This document shows positions 8,401 to 16,600 of a DNA stretch of 64,000 bases, in pieces. Source of the stretch: Cryobacterium ruanii (GTDB lineage Bacteria; Actinomycetota; Actinomycetes; Actinomycetales; Microbacteriaceae); NCBI RefSeq assembly GCF_004404055.1, contig NZ_SOHK01000005.1:124001-188000 (forward strand), read 5' to 3'. The number at the start of each line of letters is the position of its first letter. Positions within the stretch are counted from its first letter, which is position 1. A program made the translations under genes and the position numbers. The notes beneath the pieces were generated by a model. The model saw only the letters and a program-made list of their open reading frames with translations, ran no database searches and was not told the origin of the DNA.

Positions 8401-9894
8401 ATGCCCCGCGTCGCCGCCGAAAAGAGTCGCACCCTGATGAATCCCACGCCCAGATCACCCTCGGCTCGCGCCGTTGCCGCCCGCGATTGGGAACACCGTG
8501 CCGGTGAGTTCGGCGATCGCCTGCCGACCGGGTTCGAGGTGGCCGTGGCTACCTCTGCCTTTCAAATCGAAGGGGCCGCTCGTGACGGTGGCCGGGGCGA
8601 CAGCGTCTGGGATGATTTCAGTCAACTATCCGGGCGCATCCGCGACGGGTCGAACGCCTCGGTCTCGGCCGATCACCTGAAAAATTATGCCGCCGACGCT
8701 GCCCTGTTGCGCGACCTCGGCGTCGACTCCTATCGGTTCTCTTTCGGCTGGACCAGGCTGCAGCCAAACGGTCGCGGGTCCCTCAACCGTAATGGACTTG
8801 CTTTCTACGATCGCTTGCTCGACGCGTTGCTGGCCGACGGCATCCGTTCGACGGCCGCGCTCTCGCACTGGGACACGCCGGCTGCCCTGCGCGGCGGCTG
8901 GCTGAACCGTGACACTGCCGGTCGCTTTGCCGACTACGCCCATGCGGTGGGGGAGGCGTTCGGTGACCGCATCGACGCCTGGGTCACCCTCAGTGAGCCG
9001 GCCACGGTCACCACGAAGGGGTACGCGCTCGGCACCCACGCGCCCGGGCGTACCCTGCTGTTCGACGCTTTGCCGACCGCGCACCATCAGCTGCTCGCGC
9101 ACGGACTCGCCGTACAGGCGCTGCGCGCCGCCGACGTGCGCGGACGCATCGGCCTCGTCAACTCCCATGCCCCGGTGGAGTCCTTGACCGACCGAGACCA
9201 GGACCGCTCCTATGCCGCGCTCTACGACCTGCTGCAGAACCGCCTGTTTGCCGACCCGGTGTTGCTCGGCCACTACCCCGACCCGCTCGAACCCTTCGCC
9301 GTGGAGCTGCGCAGTCTGCTCGAGGCCGACCCCGAGGACCTCCGCACGATCAACCAGCCGCTCGACTTCTACGGTGTGGGCTACACCGAGCCCGCCCGCA
9401 TCGCCGCCGGCCCGACGGTACTGAAAACCCCCGATGGCCAGCCGATCCCGGTCACGTCGTGGCCGTTCCATTTCGAGCCGTTTCGCGAACACCCGACCAC
9501 CTCGACCGGCGCCGTCAACGCCCCCGAATACGTCGCCGTGGCGCTCGCCGAATTGGCCGAGCGCTACCCCGCCCTGCCGACGGTCCACTTGTCGCTGGCC
9601 GGCGGTGCCTTCTTCGACCAAGCGGATACCCGCCACTTTGTGCACGACCCCGTGCGCATCGACTACCTTGCCGAACACCTCGTCGCCGCCCTCGACGCCA
9701 CCGCGCCCGGAGGCCCGGCCGCCACCGTCGATCTCGCCGGCATCACCGTCTGGTCCCTACTCGACGCGTTCGAGTGGAACGATGGCTACTCCCAGCCGAC
9801 CGGCCTCGTGCACGTCGACTTCGCCGACGACCGTCGCACCCGCACTCCCAAGCAGAGCTACCGCTGGCTCCAGCACGCCCTGGCCAACCGCTAA
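8401..9894 (+). CDS. Glycoside hydrolase family 1-like protein lacking the nucleophile
   Basis: About 497 residues along the whole GH1 (beta-glucosidase) barrel. Recognisable blocks are SAFQIEGAA near residue 52, ALSHWDTPAAL near 154, WVTLSEPAT near 194 and WSLLDAFEWNDGY near 451. The acid/base Glu is present (E199), but the usual NEP reads SEP. The block that normally carries the nucleophile (TENG) reads SLAG at residues 398-401, so Glu is replaced by Leu399 (codon 9595-9597). The usual NYY block reads VGYTEP. The fold should be intact, but retaining hydrolysis as in normal GH1 enzymes should not work. The start is uncertain; ATG 8437 is an alternative. Confidence 0.8.
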   Translation: MPRVAAEKSRTLMNPTPRSPSARAVAARDWEHRAGEFGDRLPTGFEVAVATSAFQIEGAARDGGRGDSVWDDFSQLSGRIRDGSNASVSADHLKNYAADAALLRDLGVDSYRFSFGWTRLQPNGRGSLNRNGLAFYDRLLDALLADGIRSTAALSHWDTPAALRGGWLNRDTAGRFADYAHAVGEAFGDRIDAWVTLSEPATVTTKGYALGTHAPGRTLLFDALPTAHHQLLAHGLAVQALRAADVRGRIGLVNSHAPVESLTDRDQDRSYAALYDLLQNRLFADPVLLGHYPDPLEPFAVELRSLLEADPEDLRTINQPLDFYGVGYTEPARIAAGPTVLKTPDGQPIPVTSWPFHFEPFREHPTTSTGAVNAPEYVAVALAELAERYPALPTVHLSLAGGAFFDQADTRHFVHDPVRIDYLAEHLVAALDATAPGGPAATVDLAGITVWSLLDAFEWNDGYSQPTGLVHVDFADDRRTRTPKQSYRWLQHALANR

Positions 9895-10037
9895 TTCGAT
9901 TCCTCGGTACCTAACGCCGATAAAGTTCGCTATGCGCCGTCACCACAGCACGATTTGCGCGGCATGTCGCACACGTACCGGTGTTACGTACACGCTCGTA
10001 GACAAAAGTCTGGGAGCGCGCACACAGCCACCTGCAG

Positions 10038-10043
10038 TAACTT
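10038..10043 (+). promoter_or_regulatory. Leaderless-type -10 box for the SOUL gene
   Basis: TAACTT (TAnnnT) ends six bases before the GTG start at 10050, and no Shine-Dalgarno sequence is present. This spacing puts the expected transcription start at or next to the start codon. Confidence 0.5.
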
Positions 10044-10049
10044 CAGAGC

Positions 10050-10634
10050 GTGACCGAGCAGCAGCCCTATGATGTCGTGCTGAGCTACGACCAATTCGAA
10101 CTACGCAGGTACCCCGCACACCTCCTGGCCGAGGTCACCACCGATGGCCCTTTCAAGGACGCCGGCAACCGGGCCTTCCGGTACCTGTTCGCTTACATCG
10201 GCGGGGCGAATCAATCCCGCCGGGAGGTCGCGATCACGGCGCCGGTTGTGCAAACGGATGCCGCACAAAAGATCGCGATGACCGCGCCGGTGCTGCAGCA
10301 GGGCCTGGCGGATCCCTCCGGCCCGGATGCCGGTGGACGGTTCCGGGTGTCGTTCGTTCTGCCAGAGGGCTTCACTGCCGAAACCGCGCCGCAACCCACT
10401 GACCCCAACGTCCAACTGCGAACGGTGCCCGCGAGCCTGACCGGCGCACTGCGCTTCAGCGGAGGCTGGAGTCAGGCCCGGTTTGAACAGCATCTCGACG
10501 AGTTGCGCGGGGCCCTCTCCGTGGCCGGATTCCGCGTCGTGGGGGCGCCGAGATTCGCGCGATTCGATCCACCGTTCAAGCCCTGGTTTCTGCGCCGCAA
10601 CGAGGTACTGCTCGACGTCCAAGAGGCCGTCTGA
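10050..10634 (+). CDS. SOUL family heme-binding protein
   Basis: A 194-residue SOUL/HBP-family protein, a group that binds heme or tetrapyrroles in some members. Typical features are the N-terminal YDVVLSYDQFELRRYP, the repeated ITAPVVQ and MTAPVLQQ segments near residues 70 and 85, and the C-terminal PWFLRRNEVLLDV. It is monocistronic and starts with GTG directly behind a TAACTT box. No signal peptide is visible, so a cytoplasmic location is likely. The function in bacteria is not established. Confidence 0.9.
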   Translation: MTEQQPYDVVLSYDQFELRRYPAHLLAEVTTDGPFKDAGNRAFRYLFAYIGGANQSRREVAITAPVVQTDAAQKIAMTAPVLQQGLADPSGPDAGGRFRVSFVLPEGFTAETAPQPTDPNVQLRTVPASLTGALRFSGGWSQARFEQHLDELRGALSVAGFRVVGAPRFARFDPPFKPWFLRRNEVLLDVQEAV

Positions 10635-10820
10635 CCATCGCTCGTCGCTCCGATGCGGCGCTTTCCACCCGCCCAGAGCTTGCTTGGAGTGTCATGAGAA
10701 GCGGGTGGGAGCCTCCGGGGTCGCGGTTAGTATGGGCAGGTACACACGGGGGGTCGTTTTGGCCAGTTCACGTCTCCGTGCCAATGTACACATCGTGCCA
10801 ATTTGCAAGGAGACGCTGCC

Positions 10821-11387
10821 ATGGAATGGCTCATCCCGGTTTTGATCGTCGTCGTACTCGTCGCCATAGTGGGTATCTACCTTTGGTCGACGTACAACTC
10901 CCTCGTGACGCTCAACGTGCGCGTCGACGAAGCGTGGAGCGACATCACGGTGATGCTGAAGCGTCGTGCCGACCTGCTGCCCAACCTGATCGAAACGGTC
11001 AAGGGCTACGCGGCACACGAGAAGAGCGTGTTTGAGAACGTGACCAAGGCGCGAGCGGAAACGCTGTCTGCGCAAGGCCCTGCCGACGCATCCGCTGCCG
11101 AGAATCACATGCAGACCGCACTCAAGAGCATCTTCGCTGTCGCCGAAGCATACCCGCAGTTGCAAGCCAGCCAGAACTACCTGCAGCTGCAGGGCGCGAT
11201 TGTCGACACCGAGGACAAGATCCAGGCCGCGCGCCGGTTCTACAACGGTGGAGTACGTGAGATGAACACCAAGATCAAGGTGTTCCCGAACCACCTGTTT
11301 GCCGTCAACCTCGGTTTCACCGAACGCGAATTCTTCGAGGTGGCCGACTCCGCAGCGATTGCTGAGCCGCCCCGCGTGCAGTTCTAA
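10821..11387 (+). CDS. lemA: LemA family protein
   Basis: A 188-residue LemA protein: one N-terminal transmembrane helix (IPVLIVVVLVAIVGIYLW) followed by a long helical domain with WSDITVMLKRRADLLPNLIETV, the family hallmark, and a C-terminal LGFTEREFFEV. The ATG at 10821 is preferred because AAGGAGA lies seven bases upstream; the open frame begins at a TTG 18 bases earlier. It is followed after 11 bp by htpX, a common pairing, so the two probably share an mRNA and act at the membrane. The biochemical role of LemA is not settled. Confidence 0.92.
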   Translation: MEWLIPVLIVVVLVAIVGIYLWSTYNSLVTLNVRVDEAWSDITVMLKRRADLLPNLIETVKGYAAHEKSVFENVTKARAETLSAQGPADASAAENHMQTALKSIFAVAEAYPQLQASQNYLQLQGAIVDTEDKIQAARRFYNGGVREMNTKIKVFPNHLFAVNLGFTEREFFEVADSAAIAEPPRVQF

Positions 11388-11398
11388 CGGAGCACTAG

Positions 11399-12283
11399 AT
11401 GTACAGCGCGATCGCCAAGAACAAACGCAACACCGTCTTCATCATTATTTTCTTTCTCGCCCTGATCACCGGCCTTGGCTGGCTTGCGGGGGTGGCCTAC
11501 GGCATGAACGGGTACACCGCACTTATCCTGACACTCGTCATCGCCTCGGCTTACGCGTTGTTCCAGTACTTCGCGGCGGGTCGCCAGGCCATCTCAATGA
11601 GCGGTGGAATCCGGGTCAACAGCCAGTCCGACCACCCCCGGCTGTGGCGCACGGTCGAGAATCTTTCCATCACGACCGGCACTCCGATGCCCGAGGTCTA
11701 CATCATCAACGACCCGGCGCCGAACGCTTTCGCCACCGGCCGTGACCCTAAGCACGCGATCGTCGCCGCCACCACAGGCCTGCTCGACATCATGGACGAC
11801 GCGGAACTCGAGGGCGTGATGGCCCACGAGATGGGCCACGTGCGCAACTACGACATTCGGCTGTCGATGATCGTGTTCGGACTGGTCGTCGCGATCGGAT
11901 TCGTGTCCGACATCTTTCTGCGCATGGCGTTCTTCGGCCGCAGCAACAACAGCAACGGTAACCCCGTCGTCATGGTCTTCGGCCTCGTCGCTATGATCGT
12001 GGCTCCGCTGATCGCGACGGTCGTGCAGCTCGCGGTCTCCCGGCAGCGTGAATATCTGGCGGATGCGACGGGTGCGTTGACTACGCGCCACCCAGACGCC
12101 CTCGCATCGGCGCTGGCCAAGCTTGGCGAGTATGGCCGCCCGATGAAGAAGCAGAACACCTCGATGGCGCACCTGTGGATCGCCGACCCGCTCAAGAAGG
12201 GCGCCATGGCAAAGCTGTTCGCCACGCACCCGCCCCTTGAAGACCGCATCGAGCGTCTCACCGCGATGGGCAGCAAGTTCTGA
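11399..12283 (+). CDS. htpX: M48 family zinc metalloprotease HtpX
   Basis: A 294-residue membrane-bound M48 protease that takes part in quality control of membrane proteins. Two N-terminal helices span residues 14-60, the zinc and catalytic motif HEMGH lies near residue 143, two further helices follow, and REYLADATGALTTRHPDAL supplies the third zinc ligand (Glu). The C-terminal FATHPPLEDRIERL is typical. All catalytic residues are present. It is co-transcribed with lemA. Confidence 0.94.
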   Translation: MYSAIAKNKRNTVFIIIFFLALITGLGWLAGVAYGMNGYTALILTLVIASAYALFQYFAAGRQAISMSGGIRVNSQSDHPRLWRTVENLSITTGTPMPEVYIINDPAPNAFATGRDPKHAIVAATTGLLDIMDDAELEGVMAHEMGHVRNYDIRLSMIVFGLVVAIGFVSDIFLRMAFFGRSNNSNGNPVVMVFGLVAMIVAPLIATVVQLAVSRQREYLADATGALTTRHPDALASALAKLGEYGRPMKKQNTSMAHLWIADPLKKGAMAKLFATHPPLEDRIERLTAMGSKF

Positions 12284-12336
12284 CCTGACTGACAGAGCTC
12301 GAGTCGAGGCGGCGTGGGTGACCCTTCGACGCGACG

Positions 12337-12361
12337 ACCCACCTCAAGCAGTTCGGTGGGT
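12337..12361. terminator. Hairpin between convergent htpX and ycaQ-like genes
   Basis: ACCCACC (12337-12343) can pair with GGTGGGT (12355-12361) across an 11-nt loop. There is no clear U-tract. Its position between two convergent genes supports a terminator role. Confidence 0.35.
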
Positions 12362-12398
12362 GCGAGGAGCGGGTGACCCTTGGTCGTGACGCCCCCGC

Positions 12399-13604
12399 TT
12401 AGAGCAGTTCCGCAGCGAGTCCTGCCGCCAGGTTACCGCGGGGCGCGACGACGATTTCTGAGAGCCCCTGCCACCCAGCAGCCTCCCGCAGCACCTGTGC
12501 GAGCCGACCCGCCGCATCCGCTGGCGCGGCCGGTTCGGCCCAGGCCGCCTGCACCCGCAGCACGCCGGCCTGGCGATCGTTCTTCAGGTCGATCCGGCCG
12601 ACGACCGTGTCGCCGAGCAGAATCGGCAGCGAATAATACCCGAACACCCGCTTCGGCTCCGGCGTGTAGATCTCGATGCGATAATGAAAGTCGAATAGGC
12701 GCAAGGCCCGGGCGCGTTCCCAGACCACCGGGTCGAACGGCGACAGCACCGCCTGCGCGTCCATCGTCCGGGGCAGCCGGGCATCTCGGTGCAGCCACGC
12801 GGCACCTGCCCCGCCTCGCGGCCCCCAGCCCGGTACCTCGACCGGGATGAGTTCGCCGGCCTCGACTAGCTCGCGCATCGCCACCAGGGTCGGCGCCGAT
12901 TTCAGCCGAAAGTAGTCGGCGAAATCCTTCACGGTTCCGATGCCGTGTGCGCGGGCGGAGCGGCTGACCAGCTCGCGGTGGGCGGCTACTGTCGAAATCT
13001 TACGTCCGAGTAACTCGGGAGGAAATACCTGCTCGGGCAAGGCGTACACCCGTTCGAATCGATTGCGCCCAGCGCTCACCACATCGCCCCAGCGGAACAG
13101 GATTTCGAGCCCGATCTTCACGTCCGACCAGCCCCACCAGGGTCCGCTGCGCTTGTTGGCGTCGTGTTCGATCGCGCTCGCCCGCATCGGCCCATTCGCG
13201 GCGAGTTCGGCCATGAGCCAGTCGAGCATCGGCCTGTTCGCGTGAGACCAGTCGCCCGGGGTTTCGGCCGAGCGGTCACGATAGTGCTGCATGCGCCAGT
13301 AGAACAGCGGCCACACGTCGATCGGCAGAAAGGATGCCTCGTGCGCCCAGTATTCGGTGAAGCGGGCCTCCCGCCCGGTTGTGAGGCGGTCGAGCTGCGT
13401 CTTGTCGTAGGGGCCGAGCCGGCTGAAGGCTGGCATGTAGTGGCTGCGTTCGAACACATTGACCGAGTCGATCTGCAGGAGTTCGAGCCGGTGCACGAGG
13501 GCGGTCAGCTGGCGGATGCCGACGGGACTCGCCGAGCGAGCACCGAAACCCTGCGCGGCGAGCGCAATTCGTCGCGCCAATGCCGCAGAGACCGTGTCGA
13601 CCAT
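12399..13604 (-). CDS. YcaQ/AlkX-type DNA crosslink-repair glycosylase (HTH_42 family)
   Basis: A 401-residue winged-helix protein of the HTH_42 (YcaQ/AlkZ-like) family, which removes alkylated bases and can unhook interstrand crosslinks. The catalytic Q-x-D motif is visible as LLQIDSVNV near residue 44, matching the YcaQ/AlkX branch rather than the Q-x-Q AlkZ branch. Other family blocks are YWAHEASFLP and PFDPVVWERARALRLFDF. The GTG at 13613 is a possible start, but the ATG at 13604 lies seven bases behind a TAGAGT box and is preferred as a leaderless start. It is monocistronic and convergent with htpX. Confidence 0.88.
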   Translation of the reverse strand: MVDTVSAALARRIALAAQGFGARSASPVGIRQLTALVHRLELLQIDSVNVFERSHYMPAFSRLGPYDKTQLDRLTTGREARFTEYWAHEASFLPIDVWPLFYWRMQHYRDRSAETPGDWSHANRPMLDWLMAELAANGPMRASAIEHDANKRSGPWWGWSDVKIGLEILFRWGDVVSAGRNRFERVYALPEQVFPPELLGRKISTVAAHRELVSRSARAHGIGTVKDFADYFRLKSAPTLVAMRELVEAGELIPVEVPGWGPRGGAGAAWLHRDARLPRTMDAQAVLSPFDPVVWERARALRLFDFHYRIEIYTPEPKRVFGYYSLPILLGDTVVGRIDLKNDRQAGVLRVQAAWAEPAAPADAAGRLAQVLREAAGWQGLSEIVVAPRGNLAAGLAAELL

Positions 13605-13611
13605 TCGACTC

Positions 13612-13617
13612 ACTCTA
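13612..13617 (-). promoter_or_regulatory. Leaderless-type -10 box for the ycaQ-like gene
   Basis: On the minus strand TAGAGT is followed after seven bases by ATG (13604). No Shine-Dalgarno sequence is present. Confidence 0.45.
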
Positions 13618-13774
13618 GTTGGGCCGCGTTCACGTGTCGTTCAGGGACTCATGGTCTGACGGCCATGTGGCCTTTGTACTGTCGGGCGACCGGCAAGCTC
13701 CGCCCACATTCTGTTCATCCGGAACGGCTGCCATAGGAATCAGACATTCCGGGACCAACCATGAGGGAGAAATA

Positions 13775-14905
13775 ATGTCTATTAGACGCACCCTGACGAT
13801 GTCTTTGGCAGCAGCAGCGGCCCTAGCGCTCACTCTCACGGCGTGTTCCACCGCCGCTGAGGCACCCGCGTCGGGCGTGGACGCCGCGACCGCCACGAGC
13901 CTGAGCGCCTTCGGCGACCTGGCCGGTCTTGAGGAAGCAGCCATCGCGGAAGGCGCCCTCAATGTGATCGCGCTGCCGCGCGACTGGGCCAATTACGGCG
14001 CCATCCTCGATCTGTTCGCCGAGAAGTACCCCGAAATCACGATCACCGAGGCATCCCCGGATGGGTCGAGCGCCGAGGAAATTCAGGCCGCTGACAACCT
14101 CAAGGGCCAGGACACGGCGCCGGATGTCTTCGACCTCGGCCTGGCTGTTGCCCTTGCCAGTACGGACCGGTTTGCCCCGTACCAGGTCTCGACCTGGTCT
14201 GACATTCCGGACGCGCTCAAGGAAGCGTCCGGACTCTACGTCGGCGACTACGGCGGATACCTGTCGGTGGGCTACGACCCTGATGCTGTGCCGGAGCCGA
14301 AAGAACTCTCCGACCTGCTCGGCGCTGACTACAAGGGAAAAGTCGCCGTTAACGGTGACCCGACCCAAGCCGGTGCGGCGTTTGCCGCTGTCGGCCTAGC
14401 TGCCGTGCAGAGCGGCGGTACCGCCGACGATTTTCAACCTGGCATCGACTTCTTCTCCAAACTGAATGCGGCCGGCAACTTCTTGAAGGTCGACCCGACG
14501 ACTGCAACGGTCGCCTCCGGTGAGACTCCGGTGGTATTCGACTGGGACTACCTGAACGTCGGGTATGGCGCTCAGCTTGAAGGCCAGCGCAACTGGAAGG
14601 TCGTGGTATTCGACGGCACCGGTTATGCGGGCTACTATAACCAGGCCATTAGCAAGGATGCGCCGCACCCGGCGGCCGCGCGGCTCTGGCAGGAATTTCT
14701 GTATGGTGATGAGGCACAGAACCTGTGGCTCGCTGGCGGCGCCCGTCCGGCGCGGGCCGAGGCTATGGCCGCGGCCGGTACCATCGAGACCGAGCTGTTC
14801 GACGCGCTGCCGCAGGCGCCGAGCGACACTGTCGTTCCGACCGAAGATCAGAGTACGGCGGCCGCCACGCTTCTCGGCGAGAAGTGGGCTGCGGCTGTCC
14901 AGTAG
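13775..14905 (+). CDS. ABC transporter substrate-binding lipoprotein
   Basis: A 376-residue family 1-type periplasmic binding protein anchored as a lipoprotein: basic start, hydrophobic core, lipobox LTACS near residue 27. Mature blocks such as LNVIALPRDWANYGAILDLF and DVFDLGLAVALAS resemble binding proteins of the polyamine/iron/phosphonate importer group. The start at 13775 has GAGGGAGA upstream. It heads a four-gene importer operon (two permeases and an ATPase follow with overlaps). The substrate cannot be read from the sequence; polyamine, ferric ion, thiamine and phosphonate transporters all share this layout. Confidence 0.88.
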   Translation: MSIRRTLTMSLAAAAALALTLTACSTAAEAPASGVDAATATSLSAFGDLAGLEEAAIAEGALNVIALPRDWANYGAILDLFAEKYPEITITEASPDGSSAEEIQAADNLKGQDTAPDVFDLGLAVALASTDRFAPYQVSTWSDIPDALKEASGLYVGDYGGYLSVGYDPDAVPEPKELSDLLGADYKGKVAVNGDPTQAGAAFAAVGLAAVQSGGTADDFQPGIDFFSKLNAAGNFLKVDPTTATVASGETPVVFDWDYLNVGYGAQLEGQRNWKVVVFDGTGYAGYYNQAISKDAPHPAAARLWQEFLYGDEAQNLWLAGGARPARAEAMAAAGTIETELFDALPQAPSDTVVPTEDQSTAAATLLGEKWAAAVQ

Positions 14906-15755
14906 CATCCGTGGTCGGGCAGCAGCCTTCGGGCTGCTGCCCTTCGCGGTGTACGTGGTGTTGTTCCTGGCCGTGCCGACCCTGATAGCCATCGGAACGG
15001 GCTTTTTCGACACCACCGGCGCCTTCACTCTGGCCACGGTCGCCGCCCTCGGCGACCCGGTGGTGCTGACCACCTTCTTCAACTCCTTCTGGTTGTCGGC
15101 GTTGACGGCAGTTGTCGGCGCTGTCGTGGGAGCTCTGGTCTGCTACGCCATGCTCGGTACCCGCCCAGACGGTGCATTGCGCAGCACCATTGATTCCCTC
15201 AGCGGTGTGCTGGCCCAGTTCGGCGGGGTCATGCTCGCCTTCGCCTTCGTCGCGACCATCGGCATCCAGGGCATGGTCACCCTGTACCTGCGCGATATGT
15301 TCGGTCTGGACATTTTTGAGAACGGCGTCTGGCTGTACTCCACGACCGGCCTCATCCTGCCCTACATCTACTTTCAGGTGCCGCTCATGATCATCACCTT
15401 CATGCCCGCACTGCAAGCACTAAAGCCTCAGTGGGCCGAGGCGAACGCCACCCTCGGCGGCACCACGGCAAGTTATTGGCTGCGCATCGCCTTTCCCGTG
15501 CTTGCCCCATCCTTCCTCGGCAGCCTGCTGCTGCTCTTCGCCAACGCGTTTTCCTCCTACGCCACGGCAGCCGCGCTGGTCAGCCAGGGATCACAGATCG
15601 TGCCCCTGCAGATTCGCGCAGCTCTGACGAGCGAAACCCTTCTGGGCCGGGAAAACCTCGCCGGTGCGCTGGCCCTCGGCATGATCGTGGTGATGGCCGT
15701 CGTCATGATCGGCTATTCAGCGTTGCAATCACGGGCGGCACGGTGGCAGCAGTGA
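14889..15755 (+). CDS. ABC transporter permease 1 (start uncertain)
   Basis: About 288 residues with six predicted helices and the EAA loop EANATLGGTTASYWLRIAFP that contacts the ATPase. The N-terminal helix is clear (FGLLPFAVYVVLFLAVP), but no ATG, GTG or TTG precedes it in frame near the preceding gene's stop. A CTG at 14889 (or 14895), overlapping the binding-protein stop at 14903-14905, is the best guess. The next GTG, at 14949, would cut into the first helix. A perfect hairpin with a UUCG loop covers codons at 14917-14942. Translational coupling to the upstream gene is likely. Confidence 0.8.
   Translation: MRLSSSIRGRAAAFGLLPFAVYVVLFLAVPTLIAIGTGFFDTTGAFTLATVAALGDPVVLTTFFNSFWLSALTAVVGAVVGALVCYAMLGTRPDGALRSTIDSLSGVLAQFGGVMLAFAFVATIGIQGMVTLYLRDMFGLDIFENGVWLYSTTGLILPYIYFQVPLMIITFMPALQALKPQWAEANATLGGTTASYWLRIAFPVLAPSFLGSLLLLFANAFSSYATAAALVSQGSQIVPLQIRAALTSETLLGRENLAGALALGMIVVMAVVMIGYSALQSRAARWQQ
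14917..14942 (+). other. Perfect 11-bp hairpin with UUCG loop at the permease start
   Basis: GGGCAGCAGCC (14917-14927), loop TTCG (14928-14931) and GGCTGCTGCCC (14932-14942) form a perfect stem. It begins 11 bases after the binding-protein stop codon and lies inside the first codons of the permease. It may protect the 3' end of the binding-protein message and lower permease expression. Confidence 0.65.
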
Positions 15756-16600
15756 CCGGCAGCTTCACGGCCAACGGAGTCGCGCACGCGCCGTCGCGTA
15801 CGGTTCGCGTTACTGTTCTCAGTCTCATCGGGCTGATCTTCGCCCTGCCGATCGCGGCAATGATCGAATTCACCCTGCGCGCCGGGCTGGTCGGGGGCTA
15901 CAACGTCGACCGCTGGGTGGCGCTGTTCCAGAGCGGTTTCACCGGGGTGTACCGGCCGGTTCTCGTCGCGCTCGGCAACTCCGTGGCGCTGGCCATCGGC
16001 ACCGTCATCATCGTGATGCTGTTGCTCGTCCCCACGATGCTGCTCGTCCACATCCGTTTTCCCTACCTGCGCCGGGTGCTGGAATTCATCTGCATCCTGC
16101 CCATCACCATTCCGGCCATCGTGCTCGTCGTGGGGCTCGCGCCGATCTACACCGTTGTGGCCCGAATGCTGGGCAGCGGCGTCTGGACGCTTGCCTTTGC
16201 CTACGGCATCACCGTTTTGCCGTTCGCCTACCGGGCCATTCAGTCCAACCTCGACGGAGTCGACGTGAGGACTCTCACCGAGGCGGCGCGAACCCTGGGG
16301 GCGGGCTGGGGGAGCGTGCTGGTGCGGGTTCTCGTACCCAACCTGCGCCGGGGCATCCTCGCTGGAGCCTTCATCGCTGTGGCCGTCGTGCTCGGCGAAT
16401 TCACCATCGCGTCCCTGCTCAACCGGGTCAACTTGCAGACCGCGCTCGTTGTGGTCAGCAAAGTCGATCCGTATACGGCTGTCATCCTGTCGCTGCTGGC
16501 CCTCGCCTTCGCTTCTATGCTGCTCCTCATCATCGGACGGCTGGGTGCACCGCGTAACCAGACGCTCCGCCGTCGCACCACCGTGAAAGGCCCCGCATGA
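15752..16600 (+). CDS. ABC transporter permease 2
   Basis: A 282-residue inner-membrane permease with six predicted helices and the EAA motif EAARTLGAGWGSVLVRVLVP near residue 175. The GTG start at 15752 overlaps the stop of permease 1 in a GTGA arrangement, and the reading frame upstream of it is a shadow. It should pair with permease 1 to form the channel. The 3' end overlaps the ATPase gene by four bases. Confidence 0.9.
   Translation: MTGSFTANGVAHAPSRTVRVTVLSLIGLIFALPIAAMIEFTLRAGLVGGYNVDRWVALFQSGFTGVYRPVLVALGNSVALAIGTVIIVMLLLVPTMLLVHIRFPYLRRVLEFICILPITIPAIVLVVGLAPIYTVVARMLGSGVWTLAFAYGITVLPFAYRAIQSNLDGVDVRTLTEAARTLGAGWGSVLVRVLVPNLRRGILAGAFIAVAVVLGEFTIASLLNRVNLQTALVVVSKVDPYTAVILSLLALAFASMLLLIIGRLGAPRNQTLRRRTTVKGPA

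Noticed and set aside
8626-9678. A 350-codon minus-strand frame opposite the GH1 gene
   Set aside because: It is a GC-skew shadow of the real gene and has no protein-like composition or start signal.
13614-13774. Possible riboswitch (for example TPP) in front of the ABC importer
   Set aside because: No conserved TPP, cobalamin or other aptamer core was found; only a short GGCCATGTGGCC palindrome is present.
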